A DNA stretch of 64,000 nt from UBA695 sp042691655 (GCA_042691655.1 CP170506.1:3162001-3226000); one strand, 5' to 3'; positions 17,604-26,514 are shown, counted from the first letter of the stretch. Made by a program: numbers and translations. The notes: generated by a model from the sequence alone, not told the origin.

Positions 17604-18359
17604 ATGTCGAAATTTTTTACCCTCCTGGCTCGCGAAGTGAAGAGCTACTTCTACTCGCCCATCGCCTACGTCGTCCTCTGTTTTTTCCTCATCCTCACCG
17701 GCCTCTGCTTCTATAGTGGCGTGGCGTTTCTGTCGCGGGGGTCCACGGAAATCACCGTCGTCGAGGCCTTCTTTAACTCTGTTCCGTTCTGGATCGGCTT
17801 CATCCTCATCTTCCCGCCCATCACCATGCGCGTCTTTGCCGAGGAGTTTAAAATGGGCACCATGGAGACGCTCATGACCGCCCCGGTGGGCGACTGGCAG
17901 GTCGTCCTCTCGAAGTTCGGCGGCGCGCTGATCTTCTACATCGTCCTGTGGCTGCCCACGCTGCTCTACTTCGTCATTTTCCAGGAAGTGGCCCGTACCA
18001 CCGCCGCCACCTCGCTCGGGGCCTACTGGGGCAGCTACCTGGAGCTCCTCATGGTCGGGGCGCTCTTTATTTCCGTCGGCTGCTTCGCCTCCGTGCTCAC
18101 CCAGAACCAGATCGTCGCCGCCGTCATCTCGCTGTGCGTCATCACCTTCTTCTTCCTGGCGGGCCTCATCTCCTACTTCACCCCGAACATCTCCGCCGCC
18201 TTCCGCCTCGCGGTCAACTACTGCTCGGTGCTGGAGCACATGGGCGAATTTTCCAAAGGCCTCATTGATTCGCGCCGGTTCGTCTTCTACGGCTCCGGCA
18301 CGCTGCTCATGCTCTTCCTTACGCAACGGGTCTTCCAATACCGCCGCTGGAAATCGTAA
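17604..18359 (+). CDS. ABC-2 type permease (GldF-like)
   Basis: The 251-residue integral membrane subunit has six hydrophobic segments and the family landmark FPPITMRVFAEEFKMGTMETLMTAPVGDWQVVLSKF between TM2 and TM3. The start MSKFFTLLAREVKSYFYSPIAYVV at 17604 matches the amphipathic N-terminus of ABC-2 permeases. The longer frame would absorb the repeat DNA upstream. It pairs with the ATPase 145 bp upstream and leads, with 15 bp spacing, into the GldG-like gene. Role: membrane pore of an exporter of unknown substrate. Confidence 0.92.
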   Translation: MSKFFTLLAREVKSYFYSPIAYVVLCFFLILTGLCFYSGVAFLSRGSTEITVVEAFFNSVPFWIGFILIFPPITMRVFAEEFKMGTMETLMTAPVGDWQVVLSKFGGALIFYIVLWLPTLLYFVIFQEVARTTAATSLGAYWGSYLELLMVGALFISVGCFASVLTQNQIVAAVISLCVITFFFLAGLISYFTPNISAAFRLAVNYCSVLEHMGEFSKGLIDSRRFVFYGSGTLLMLFLTQRVFQYRRWKS

Positions 18360-18374
18360 AAGCCTTCCTTTTTC

Positions 18375-19850
18375 ATGGCCAAGAATTCTTCCCATATCCC
18401 CCGTCTCCGGATCGGTCTCAACGTCTTTATCCAGGCCGTGCTGGCGCTCGTCCTCTTCGGCATCGCCAACTACCTGGGCTTTCAGTATTACAAACGCTGG
18501 GACTTCTCCCGCGACCGCAAATACACCCTCTCCAACCAGACGCAGCGGGTCATCGTCAACCTGAAAAAGCCGGTCCGTTTCATCGTCTTCTTCTCGGGAG
18601 CCTCGCCCGTCGCGAAGGACACTGTCAACCTCCTCAAAGAATACAGCTACGCCTCCAAGAAAATGATCGACGTGGAAGTCGTCGATCCCTTCCTGGCAAT
18701 GACCCGGGCGCGGGAAGTCGCCACCAAGTACAAACTGCGCGACAACGACAACGTCGTCATCATCGACACCGACGGACGCAGCAAATTCGTCAACGCCGCC
18801 GCCATGGCCGAGTTTGAGCCCGCGATGAACCTGGTCGACAAGCCCCACGTCAGGAACTTCAAGGGCGAGGCCGTCATCACCAGCGCGCTCATCGAACTGA
18901 CCGAGCCCGACGTGAACCTGATCTACTGCGTCTCCGGCCACGGCGAAACCGCGCTCGACACCGACCCCACCATCAACGGCCTTCGGGAATTCATCGAGCG
19001 CCAGAACGTCAAGGTCAAGCCGCTGAGCCTGGCGGGCATCGACGCCGTGCCCGACAACGCCAAGGCCCTCTACATCATCGGGCCAAAGTACGACTTCGAT
19101 CCCTCCGAGATCCGCCTTCTGAAAACCTTCTGGAACGAGAAGCACGGCCGCATTTTCGTAGCCCTCAACCCCGGCACCTTCACGCCGCGCCTAGCTGTCT
19201 TCCTGGCCGAAATGGGCCTCACCGTCAACGACGACCGCATCCTGCGCACCTACCCCGTCAAGCTCTCGGGCGGCATATTCCGGGGCGTGCTCAAGGAAGT
19301 CACCGGCGACTTCGTGTCCGGCTCGCCCATTACCAAACGCCTGGCCAACGCCTCCGCGCGGCTCTTCGGCGGCCTCGCCCAGTCCATCGCCTTGAATAAA
19401 GACCAGGCCGACTCGGTCGGCATCAAACTGCAGCCCCTCATCAAGGCCGCGGACGGCTATTGGGGCGAGACACAGTACAACGCTGAGGCCGTCTACTTTG
19501 ACCCGAAGGAAGACCACATCAACCCGCTCGTCGCCGCCTCCGCCGAAAAAGGGACCCCCGACGACATCCGCATCCACGTCGACGCCTCCTCGCGCCTCGT
19601 CGCCATCGGCAGCTCCGGCTTCCTGACCAACGAGCAGATCACCGAGTCCGACATGGACTTTATCTTAAGCAGCCTCAACTGGTTGCTCGACCGCGAGGAG
19701 TTGATCGGCATCGCGCCCAAGCCCGTGCGCAACCTCGCCCTGAACCTCACCGAAGCGCAGCTCGGCACCATCGCGCTCCTTACCATGGCCGCCATTCCCG
19801 GGTTCGCCGCCATCCTCGGCCTGATTGTCTGGTTCAAGCGGCGGCGCTAA
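18375..19850 (+). CDS. GldG-like ABC-type auxiliary protein
   Basis: 491 residues. One N-terminal membrane helix (about 13-32) precedes a large extracytoplasmic domain with the family motif YYKRWDFSRDRKYTLSNQT and a VNLIYCVSGHGE stretch. A second helix near the C-terminus (about 460-485, IALLTMAAIPGFAAILGLIVWF) is followed by KRRR. This is the ABC_transp_aux/GldG architecture: domain outside, two flanking TM helices. It sits between the permease and the DUF4340 gene with short gaps, so these genes work together. No enzymatic motif is visible. Confidence 0.9.
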   Translation: MAKNSSHIPRLRIGLNVFIQAVLALVLFGIANYLGFQYYKRWDFSRDRKYTLSNQTQRVIVNLKKPVRFIVFFSGASPVAKDTVNLLKEYSYASKKMIDVEVVDPFLAMTRAREVATKYKLRDNDNVVIIDTDGRSKFVNAAAMAEFEPAMNLVDKPHVRNFKGEAVITSALIELTEPDVNLIYCVSGHGETALDTDPTINGLREFIERQNVKVKPLSLAGIDAVPDNAKALYIIGPKYDFDPSEIRLLKTFWNEKHGRIFVALNPGTFTPRLAVFLAEMGLTVNDDRILRTYPVKLSGGIFRGVLKEVTGDFVSGSPITKRLANASARLFGGLAQSIALNKDQADSVGIKLQPLIKAADGYWGETQYNAEAVYFDPKEDHINPLVAASAEKGTPDDIRIHVDASSRLVAIGSSGFLTNEQITESDMDFILSSLNWLLDREELIGIAPKPVRNLALNLTEAQLGTIALLTMAAIPGFAAILGLIVWFKRRR

Positions 19851-19903
19851 GCCCACCCAACCGCCGCGTTTCGGAAACACCCTCTTCTTCTCCACTCCCT
19901 TTA

Positions 19904-21697
19904 ATGAATACCAAAACCACCTTTCTCCTGCTGATCGTGGTCGGCCTTCTCATCGGCGCCATCGCCCTCTTTGAACGCAACCGCCCGAGCGGCTCCGCGG
20001 CCCGGGACCAATACCTGCTCATCTTCGATAAAAGCAAGGTCGAGGGGATCGATATCGTTAGCAACGAGGACCGAGTCGAGCTCCGTCGCCGTGGGGCCAA
20101 GTGGTTCATGCAGTCCCCCTCCAAAGACCGGGCCAACTCGGCTGCCGTGGCCGAGATCCTGGCCATGTGCGAATCGCTGACCAAGGAACCCGTCGACGGC
20201 TGCCGCAACGCCGACAAAAAGCAGATCAAAGCCTTCGGCCTCGCCAAACCGGCCGTGAGCTTGAAGCTGATCGGCCGCCGCATGCCCACCGAGCTGCTGC
20301 TCGGCAAGGAGACCGCCGTGGAAGGCAAGCTCTACGCCCGCCTGGAGGGCTCCGACTCCGTTTGGGTCGTCAGCTCCGAACTGCGCAACGTCATGACCCG
20401 CAAGCCGGACGAATTCCGCGACCCCACGCTGGCCGACTTCGACGGCTCCTCCGTGAAGAAAGTCGCCGTCAAGACCCCGGCGGGCGACGTCGACCTGACC
20501 CGGGACGCGGGGAAATGGTCCTTCGTCAAACCGATCCGGACCCGCGCCGACAACCCCACCGTCGTCAACTTCCTCAACAGCGTTCTGCAAACCAAAATCA
20601 ATGCCTTCCTGCCCGAGAACCGGGGCAACCTCAACACCTACGGCTTGAGCGAACCGCGCGGCAGCGTCAGCTTCCAGCTTCTCGGTCAGTCGCAGCCCAT
20701 CGTCCTGGAGATCGGCGCGCGGGACGATAAAACCGGCGGCGTCTACGGCCGCTTCTCCAGCCGGGGCGGCATCTGCCTGCTGCCCAAGGAGTCGGAAAAT
20801 ATCCTCAAGCTCCTCCCCAACGACCTGCGCGACCGCAGCTTGATCCGGCTCGACAGCGACGTCGTCGACCGCATCGCCATCACCCCGGCGGGCAAGCCCC
20901 CCATCAAAATCATCCGCACCAAGGAAGACTGGAACGTGAGCAGCGAGGGCTACGAAACGCTCCCCTCCATCGTCCCCGCCAACAAGGTCAAGATCATGCA
21001 GATGCTCTCCGATTTGCAGGGGCGCAAAGTGGTTCAATTCGTCACCGACGTCGCCTCCGATCTGGGCAAATACGGCCTTGACCGGCCGCGTGTCCGCGTC
21101 ACCTTCTCCTCCTACTCCTCTGAAAATACCTCAGAGAGCGAGGCCGGGGAACACCCGCTCCTGACGCTCGCCTTTGGCAAAACCGAGGGGAAACTGGTCT
21201 ACGCCCGCGTGGAGAGCGAGCCCTTCATCGTGGCCGTCGACGCCTCGGTGCTCGACGGCCTCGGCCTGAGCTGGGCGGCCTGGCGTCAGCTGGCCGTCTT
21301 GCGCCTCCGTTCCACGGAAATCTACTCTATCACCGTCATCCCCTACGCAGAGGGCCTCGCCAAAGCGCCGCTCAATATCCGGGCCGACGCGGGTGGCAAC
21401 TGGGCCACCAATGAAAGGACCTTCGGCATCGTCAACCGCGACAACACCCGGCGGTTTCTCAAATCGATCTCCAACATCACCGCCGTGCAATGGACCGACG
21501 AGCCGGGCCCGCTGACCCCCGCCTTCATCGTCGAGTTTGTCACCACCGCGCATAAGACCCACCGGCTCATCCTGGGCGTCACCGCAGAGGACGGCTCCTG
21601 CCTGGCCAGCTTTCAGGGCAAACCGGGCATCTTCCGGCTCTCCGCCGCCGATAACGAAGTGTTCCACTCCCGGCTGATCGACCCCGTCACGCCATAG
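19904..21697 (+). CDS. DUF4340 domain-containing protein
   Basis: The 597-residue protein has one N-terminal TM helix (MNTKTTFLLLIVVGLLIGAIALF) and a long extracytoplasmic region. That region contains repeated DUF4340-like modules recognised by RVELRRRGAKWFMQSP, DVDLTRDAGKWSFVKPI, and later TYGLSEPRGSVSFQLLGQ and KYGLDRPRVRVTF. The family co-occurs with GldA/F/G-type ABC genes in several phyla; its function is not established. It is the last gene of the four-gene operon. After it lies a convergent gap (21698-21864) with a CGTTTCC/GGAAACG inverted repeat and one CCCTGAAAGGG palindrome. Confidence 0.85.
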   Translation: MNTKTTFLLLIVVGLLIGAIALFERNRPSGSAARDQYLLIFDKSKVEGIDIVSNEDRVELRRRGAKWFMQSPSKDRANSAAVAEILAMCESLTKEPVDGCRNADKKQIKAFGLAKPAVSLKLIGRRMPTELLLGKETAVEGKLYARLEGSDSVWVVSSELRNVMTRKPDEFRDPTLADFDGSSVKKVAVKTPAGDVDLTRDAGKWSFVKPIRTRADNPTVVNFLNSVLQTKINAFLPENRGNLNTYGLSEPRGSVSFQLLGQSQPIVLEIGARDDKTGGVYGRFSSRGGICLLPKESENILKLLPNDLRDRSLIRLDSDVVDRIAITPAGKPPIKIIRTKEDWNVSSEGYETLPSIVPANKVKIMQMLSDLQGRKVVQFVTDVASDLGKYGLDRPRVRVTFSSYSSENTSESEAGEHPLLTLAFGKTEGKLVYARVESEPFIVAVDASVLDGLGLSWAAWRQLAVLRLRSTEIYSITVIPYAEGLAKAPLNIRADAGGNWATNERTFGIVNRDNTRRFLKSISNITAVQWTDEPGPLTPAFIVEFVTTAHKTHRLILGVTAEDGSCLASFQGKPGIFRLSAADNEVFHSRLIDPVTP

Positions 21698-21837
21698 GCG
21701 CCCGGCGCTTTGGCGCTCCGTGCGCTCCTCGTTTCCAATCTCCAGATCTGGGTATTGGGAACAAGGGGAAACGAAGGCATTTCACAAGGTTGGCCTGTGA
21801 ATTTTGCACAAGAGCCCCAAGTCGCCATCCCGCCTGG

Positions 21838-21851
21838 TGCCCTGAAAGGGC
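21838..21851. repeat. CCCTGAAAGGG REP-like palindrome
   Basis: GCCCTGAAAGGGCGCTGG is the same unit as in the REP cluster near 49.37 kb. It lies 14 bp downstream of the lpxB stop, between convergent genes. Confidence 0.65.
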
Positions 21852-21864
21852 GCTGGCAAACGCC

Positions 21865-22980
21865 CTACCGCCCCAACGCCGCCCAGATCGCATCGGCCGC
21901 CCGGTGCGCGGCCCCGCCGGAGCCAAGCCCCCGGACCACCTCGCGGAATTCCGCTTGCTGCGCCGCGCGTTTTTCCGGGAGGTTCAGGAAACTGAGCAGC
22001 TCATCGGCGATCGCCGCAGGCCGGGCGTCGTGCTGGAGGAATTCCCGCACAATCTCCCGCCCCGCGAGGATATTCGAGATCCCCAGGAACGGCACGCGCA
22101 CCAGCCACTTGCCGATAATCCACGTAAAAGCCGCCACGCTGTAGACCAGCACGAACGGCAGTTCAAAATAGGTCGCCTCCAGCGTCGCCGTGCCGGAGGT
22201 CACGACGCCGACCGTCGCCCGGTTCATCAGCGAATGCGCCGTGGCCACGGTAATCTGCACCTCGGCATCCCCCGCCATTTCGCGCATCATCACCGCCAGC
22301 GGCTCACTCGCGGCGGCGGCTTCGAAGCGCAGCTCCGGCCGCGCCCGCCGCAGAGGCTCCAGCGTTTGCAGCATGATCGGGAAAATTCGCGTCACTTCCT
22401 TCTTCCGGCTTCCGGGAAAGAGCCCCAACAGGTTTTCCTCGCGCGGCTCGCGCCCCTTGTCCGCCGCCAGCGCATCGAGCAGCGGATGCCCCACGAACAC
22501 CGTCTTGAGCCCCGATTGCTCGTAAAGCGCCTTCTCGAAGGGAAACAGGCAGAGCATCAAATCGAGATTGCGCGCCATCTCCGGAATACGCCGCCGGTTC
22601 CACGCCCAGACCTGCGGGCTGACGTAGTAGAAGAGCTTCACCGCCGGGTTGCGCTTGCGGATCGCCTTGGCCATGCGCAGGTTAAACCCCGGGTAGTCGA
22701 TAAACAGCACCGCGTCGGGCTTGCGCGCGTCGATCTCCGCGAGCATTTGAGCCAGTTTGCGCCGGAAATACGGATATTTCTTTATCACATCCCATATTCC
22801 GAGCACCGCCTCGCCGCTCCAGTCCTCAATCCCGGGGGCAAGCGCCTGCATTTTCGGCCCGCCCGCGCCGAGATACTCCACCGCGACGCCCTTTTCCGAC
22901 GCCAGCGCGGAGAGGCCTTTCATCACCTCCGCCGCCCGCGCGTCGCCGCTCGCTTCGCCCGCTATCAGGTAGAGTTTCAT
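21865..22980 (-). CDS. lpxB: Lipid-A-disaccharide synthase
   Basis: Joins UDP-2,3-diacyl-GlcN and lipid X to form the lipid A disaccharide at the inner membrane. The 371 residues match family size. Landmarks are the N-terminal YLIAGEASGDARAAEVM, AVLFIDYPGFNLRMAKAIRK, LFYYVSPQVWAWNRRRIPEM, VFVGHPLLDAL, and the donor-binding region LMNRATVGVVTSGTATLEATYFELPFVLVY. It is the last gene of the minus-strand lpxI-oxidoreductase-lpxB group. The intervening gap carries a TCAGGAACT and a CACAGAGG repeat, so promoter or processing sites may lie between. Confidence 0.96.
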   Translation of the reverse strand: MKLYLIAGEASGDARAAEVMKGLSALASEKGVAVEYLGAGGPKMQALAPGIEDWSGEAVLGIWDVIKKYPYFRRKLAQMLAEIDARKPDAVLFIDYPGFNLRMAKAIRKRNPAVKLFYYVSPQVWAWNRRRIPEMARNLDLMLCLFPFEKALYEQSGLKTVFVGHPLLDALAADKGREPREENLLGLFPGSRKKEVTRIFPIMLQTLEPLRRARPELRFEAAAASEPLAVMMREMAGDAEVQITVATAHSLMNRATVGVVTSGTATLEATYFELPFVLVYSVAAFTWIIGKWLVRVPFLGISNILAGREIVREFLQHDARPAAIADELLSFLNLPEKRAAQQAEFREVVRGLGSGGAAHRAADAIWAALGR

Positions 22981-22993
22981 CGGAGATATTTTA

Positions 22994-23020
22994 TCAGGAA
23001 CTTGAGGAACTCAGGAAAAA
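22994..23020. repeat. TCAGGAACT-family repeat (copy 3)
   Basis: TCAGGAACTTGAGGAACTCA plus GGAAAAA between lpxB and the oxidoreductase gene. It is followed 26 bp later by a CACAGAGG-family copy; the same two-part order recurs in the next gap. Confidence 0.8.
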
Positions 23021-23046
23021 AGCAGAATAAAATACGCTCTGTATTT

Positions 23047-23079
23047 TCTCCGTGCCCTCTGTGTCCTCTGTGGTGAATC
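23047..23079. repeat. CACAGAGG-family repeat (copy 1)
   Basis: CTCCGTGCCCTCTGTGTCCT followed by CTGTGGTGAATC, ending 5 bp before the stop codon of the Gfo/Idh gene. It is the reverse-complement orientation of the common GATTCACCACAGAGGACAC repeat. Confidence 0.8.
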
Positions 23080-23083
23080 GTCT

Positions 23084-24016
23084 TTACGCCTTAACTCCAG
23101 CCGCTTCAATCTGGTGCGTAATCTGGATCGCCAGTTCGAGCGCGGCGGCTCCCTCGGCCCCGGTCACTTTCGGGGTGGCCCCGGCTTGGGCGCACTGCAC
23201 GAAGGACGCGATCTCGCGCTTGAGCGGCTCGTCTTTTTCGATCTCCACCTCCTCGCGGATGATCCGCCCGCCCTCCAGGCGCTGCATCTCGCCCGTCTGG
23301 TTTTGGTAATCGAGCGAAAGATAGGCGTTGTGCTGAAAGACGCGGATTTTGCGCATTTTCTCCGGGCTGATTCGGCTCGCCGTGAGGTTCGCCACGCAGC
23401 CGTTTTCAAACCGGATGCGCGCGTTGGCGATGTCCTCGCCCTTGCTCAAGACCGGGATGCCCACCGCGTCCACGGAAACGACCTTCGAGCGCACGAGGTG
23501 GAGCACGATTTCGAGATCGTGGATCATGAGATCGAGCACCACGCCAATTTCGATGCTCCGGTTCGGGTAAGGCGAAAGCCGGTGGGACTCGATGAACCGG
23601 GCGTCCGTGAGCCGGGCCTCCAACGCGCTCAAGACCGGGTTGAACCGCTCGATATGGCCCACTTGCAGGACGAGCCCCGTCCGTTTGGCCAGCTCGGAGA
23701 GCGCCTTGGCGTCGGAGGTTTTGTCCGTGATCGGCTTTTCCACCAGGCAGTGTTTGCCCGCTTCGAGCAGCGTCTTGGCGACGGGGAAATGCGTCGGCGT
23801 CGGCGTGGCGATGGTCGCCGCATCCACCAGCGTCGCGAACTCATCGAGCGAACTCACCGCGCGCACGCCCAGCTTAGCGCCGATCTCGGCGGCCGTGGCC
23901 GGATTGGCATCGTAAATGGCCGCGAACTCGACCCCGGGAAGCTCCGAAACAATCCGCGCATGGTTCTTACCGATGGACCCGGTACCGACAACTCCGACTC
24001 TGAATTTAGGCGTCAT
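23084..24016 (-). CDS. Gfo/Idh/MocA family NAD(P)-dependent oxidoreductase (lipid A-linked)
   Basis: The 310-residue sugar-type dehydrogenase has an N-terminal Rossmann motif VGTGSIGKNHARIV, AIATPTPTHFPVAKTLLEAGKHCLVEKPITD (the EKP motif of the family) and a C-terminal alpha/beta domain. The start MTPKFRVGVVG at 24016 fits. It lies between lpxI and lpxB. In Acidithiobacillus, GnnA, a member of this family encoded beside lpx genes, oxidises UDP-GlcNAc at C3 for 3-amino lipid A. That is a plausible role here, but no GnnB-type aminotransferase is in the window, so the substrate is inferred only from context. Confidence 0.9.
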   Translation of the reverse strand: MTPKFRVGVVGTGSIGKNHARIVSELPGVEFAAIYDANPATAAEIGAKLGVRAVSSLDEFATLVDAATIATPTPTHFPVAKTLLEAGKHCLVEKPITDKTSDAKALSELAKRTGLVLQVGHIERFNPVLSALEARLTDARFIESHRLSPYPNRSIEIGVVLDLMIHDLEIVLHLVRSKVVSVDAVGIPVLSKGEDIANARIRFENGCVANLTASRISPEKMRKIRVFQHNAYLSLDYQNQTGEMQRLEGGRIIREEVEIEKDEPLKREIASFVQCAQAGATPKVTGAEGAAALELAIQITHQIEAAGVKA

Positions 24017-24035
24017 GGAATAATACTTTGGAAAT

Positions 24036-24070
24036 TTTATCAGGAAATCAGGAACTTGAGGAAAAAAAGG
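24036..24070. repeat. TCAGGAACT-family repeat (copy 4)
   Basis: TTTATCAGGAAATCAGGAAC followed by TTGAGGAAAAAAAGG, in the lpxI-oxidoreductase gap. Followed by a CACAGAGG copy, like the pair in the previous gap. Confidence 0.75.
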
Positions 24071-24096
24071 CAAAATCAAGAGACCCTCTGTCTTTT

Positions 24097-24129
24097 CCTC
24101 CGTGCCCTCAGTGTCCTCTGTGGTGAATC
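24097..24129. repeat. CACAGAGG-family repeat (copy 2)
   Basis: CCTCCGTGCCCTCAGTGTCC followed by TCTGTGGTGAATC, ending 3 bp before the lpxI stop; nearly identical to the copy at 23047. Confidence 0.8.
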
Positions 24130-24131
24130 AT

Positions 24132-24971
24132 TTAAAAATTCTCCGGATCGAACCCGAACAAGGTGATTTGATGCTGCGCCGCCATTTCCCGCACGCGTTC
24201 GCGCTCCATTACGAGCGTGCGCCCGGCCTCGACCGCGATGACCCGGATGTGCGCCTCCGCAGCGGCCTCCAGCGTAGCGGGGCCGATCACCGGCACGTCG
24301 AAGCGGAAATCCTGGTTCGGCTTGGAAACCTTCACGACCACGCTGCCGCCCTTGCCCAACTCGCCGCCGCGCCGGATCGTGGCATTCGTGCCGTCGAACC
24401 CCTCCACCGCCAGCACCGTGCCGCCTTTGACCACCACCGTCTGGCCGATATCAAGGCGGCTCACGTCCTTGGCGATCTTGAAGCCGAAATGCACATCGCC
24501 CTCCTCCTTGCGCGCGAGCCTCGGCCCGGCGAAAACCCCGCTCCCGGCCAAATGCTCGTCCATAAAGGTCGTGGCCAGCAGAAGCCCCACCCCCGCCTTG
24601 GCCAATTCATCGCCGATCGCGCCAAAAATCGTCTCCGCGTTGCGCTCCTTAAGCCGCGCCAGCACCAGGAAAGCCTTCAAATCCGGCCGCAGGCTAAAGA
24701 GATTGCTCGGGGCGATCTGCCCGGCCATCACGGCGTGCCGGATGCCGCGCGAGGCGAATGTCTTGATCATCCGGCCCAGCTGGCCCACGCGCATCCATTC
24801 GATCTCGTCCACCTCGCGGGCCAGGTCCGGGTTGGTCTCCCCCTCGAAGGCGGCGGCCACGATGCGGCGCACCCCGGCGGCCCGCGCGGCCTTGACCATG
24901 GCAAAAGGATACACGCCGTTTCCGGCAATGAGGCCGAGGGAATCGATGGAGTTGGAGGGCTGGCTGGTCAC
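24132..24971 (-). CDS. lpxI: UDP-2,3-diacylglucosamine pyrophosphatase LpxI
   Basis: Hydrolyses UDP-2,3-diacylglucosamine to lipid X (the LpxH-replacing DUF1009 enzyme). The 279 residues match LpxI. Landmarks are LGLIAGNGVYPFAMVKAARAAG near the N-terminus, VGQLGRMIKTF, MAGQI, and the C-terminal DUF1009 part with DIGQTVVVKGGTVLAVEGFDGTNATIRRGG and FDVPVIGPATLEAA. First gene of the minus-strand lipid A group, whose last member, LpxB, consumes its product. Divergent from the photolyase gene over 62 bp. Confidence 0.95.
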   Translation of the reverse strand: MTSQPSNSIDSLGLIAGNGVYPFAMVKAARAAGVRRIVAAAFEGETNPDLAREVDEIEWMRVGQLGRMIKTFASRGIRHAVMAGQIAPSNLFSLRPDLKAFLVLARLKERNAETIFGAIGDELAKAGVGLLLATTFMDEHLAGSGVFAGPRLARKEEGDVHFGFKIAKDVSRLDIGQTVVVKGGTVLAVEGFDGTNATIRRGGELGKGGSVVVKVSKPNQDFRFDVPVIGPATLEAAAEAHIRVIAVEAGRTLVMERERVREMAAQHQITLFGFDPENF

Positions 24972-25033
24972 GGGAAGAAAAATCCCAGTATACGGGGGGC
25001 GTTATCCATGGCAAACTTGAAAAAGAGGTCCAC

Positions 25034-26446
25034 ATGAGCGGCTTATTGGAATCAACCATCCCTCCCGTCCTGCACTGGTTCCGGCGCGACCTGCGGCTCC
25101 ACGATAACCCGGCCCTCCACGCTGCCCACCGCCGCCACGAAGGCCACGTCCTGCCAGTCTACATCCAGAGCGCCTGGCGCGGCAGCCACCCGTGGACCGG
25201 CCCTGCCCGCCAAGCCGCCCTTTGCGCCAGCCTCGCCGCGTTGGAGAAAAAACTCGAAGCCGCCAGGACCCGTCTCACCATCCGCCGGGGCGGTGCAGTG
25301 GAGGAGCTTCGGCGGCTGCTAAAGGAAACCGGAGCCCGCCAGCTCTATTTTAACCGCAGCCCCGACCCCTGGGGCCGCGAGCTGGAGGAACGCGTGGAGG
25401 CGATGGCCCGCCAGATGGGCGTCGAAGTCCACGCCTTCCACGAAGTCACCGCGCTGCCGCCCGAGACCGTTCGCACCGGCTCCGGCGCGGCCTTCCGCGT
25501 TTTTACCCCATTCGCCCGGGCGTGGCTCAAGCACGAGATCCCCGCCCCGCTTCCCGCCCCGGGCCGCTTCGCCCCGCCGCCGCGCCTCCGATCCCTCCCC
25601 CTTCCCACGCTGGCCGATTGGGACCTCCCCGCCCCGCCCGTTCTTCCGCAAACCGGCGAACCCGCCGCGCTCCGCCGCCTGGAGGCCTTCCTTTCCGGCC
25701 CCATTTACCGCTACGCCGCCGAGCGCGACATCCCCTCCCTGGAGGCCACCTCCCGCCTCTCCATCGACCTGCGCTGGGGCACCCTCTCCATCCGTCTGAT
25801 CGTCCAACGTTGCCGCGAAACCCTCGCCGCCGCCCGCAGCGCCGAGGCCCGCACCAGCGTCCAGAAATTCCTGGACGAACTGATCTGGCGCGAATTCTAC
25901 ATGGCCCTCCTCTGGCGCTGGCCGGGGGTTTTGGAGGAGGAATTCCAGCCCGACTACCGGCGTCTAAAATGGAAATCCAACCCCGCCGCGCTCGAACGCT
26001 GGAAAGCGGGCGCTACCGGCTTCCCCATCGTCGACGCCGGGATGCGCCAGCTCGCCGCCACCGGCTGGATGCACAACCGCGTGCGGATGATCGTCGCCAT
26101 GTTCCTCACCAAAGACCTGCATATCGACTGGCGCAAAGGCGAGGCGCACTTCATGCGGAGCCTGGCCGACGGCGAAGCCGCCTCCAACAACGGCGGCTGG
26201 CAGTGGAGCGCCAGCACCGGAGCCGACGCCGCCCCCTACTTCCGCATCCAGAACCCATGGAGCCAAAGCGCCCGGTATGATCCGGACGGCCAATACATCC
26301 GCGCCTGGGTCCCCGAGCTACGCCGCATTCCCCCCGCCCTCCTCCACAAGCCCCCCTCCGCCGCCCTGGCCCCCGGCTATCCCCTCCCCATGGCCGACCA
26401 CGCCCGCGAACGCGCCGCCGCACTGGAGATGTACCGCTATCGGTAA
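25034..26446 (+). CDS. phrB: Deoxyribodipyrimidine photolyase (cryptochrome/photolyase family)
   Basis: Light-driven repair of cyclobutane pyrimidine dimers using FAD plus an antenna cofactor. The 470 residues match class I CPD photolyases. There is an N-terminal antenna domain (LHWFRRDLRLHDNPALHAA) and a C-terminal FAD domain with WREFYMALLWRWP, TGFPIVDAGMRQLAATGWMHNRVRMIVAMFLTKDL, and NNGGWQWSASTGADAAPYFRIQNPW. The dimer-contact Trp and the NxxWQWxAxxG motif support true photolyase over cryptochrome. Monocistronic to appearance; divergent from lpxI. Confidence 0.95.
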   Translation: MSGLLESTIPPVLHWFRRDLRLHDNPALHAAHRRHEGHVLPVYIQSAWRGSHPWTGPARQAALCASLAALEKKLEAARTRLTIRRGGAVEELRRLLKETGARQLYFNRSPDPWGRELEERVEAMARQMGVEVHAFHEVTALPPETVRTGSGAAFRVFTPFARAWLKHEIPAPLPAPGRFAPPPRLRSLPLPTLADWDLPAPPVLPQTGEPAALRRLEAFLSGPIYRYAAERDIPSLEATSRLSIDLRWGTLSIRLIVQRCRETLAAARSAEARTSVQKFLDELIWREFYMALLWRWPGVLEEEFQPDYRRLKWKSNPAALERWKAGATGFPIVDAGMRQLAATGWMHNRVRMIVAMFLTKDLHIDWRKGEAHFMRSLADGEAASNNGGWQWSASTGADAAPYFRIQNPWSQSARYDPDGQYIRAWVPELRRIPPALLHKPPSAALAPGYPLPMADHARERAAALEMYRYR

Positions 26447-26514
26447 TCCTACCGACAAACGCCATGTTGTGATTGATCCCCAGGGAAAAATCCGTTTAGG
26501 TGGGCGGCCTCCCA

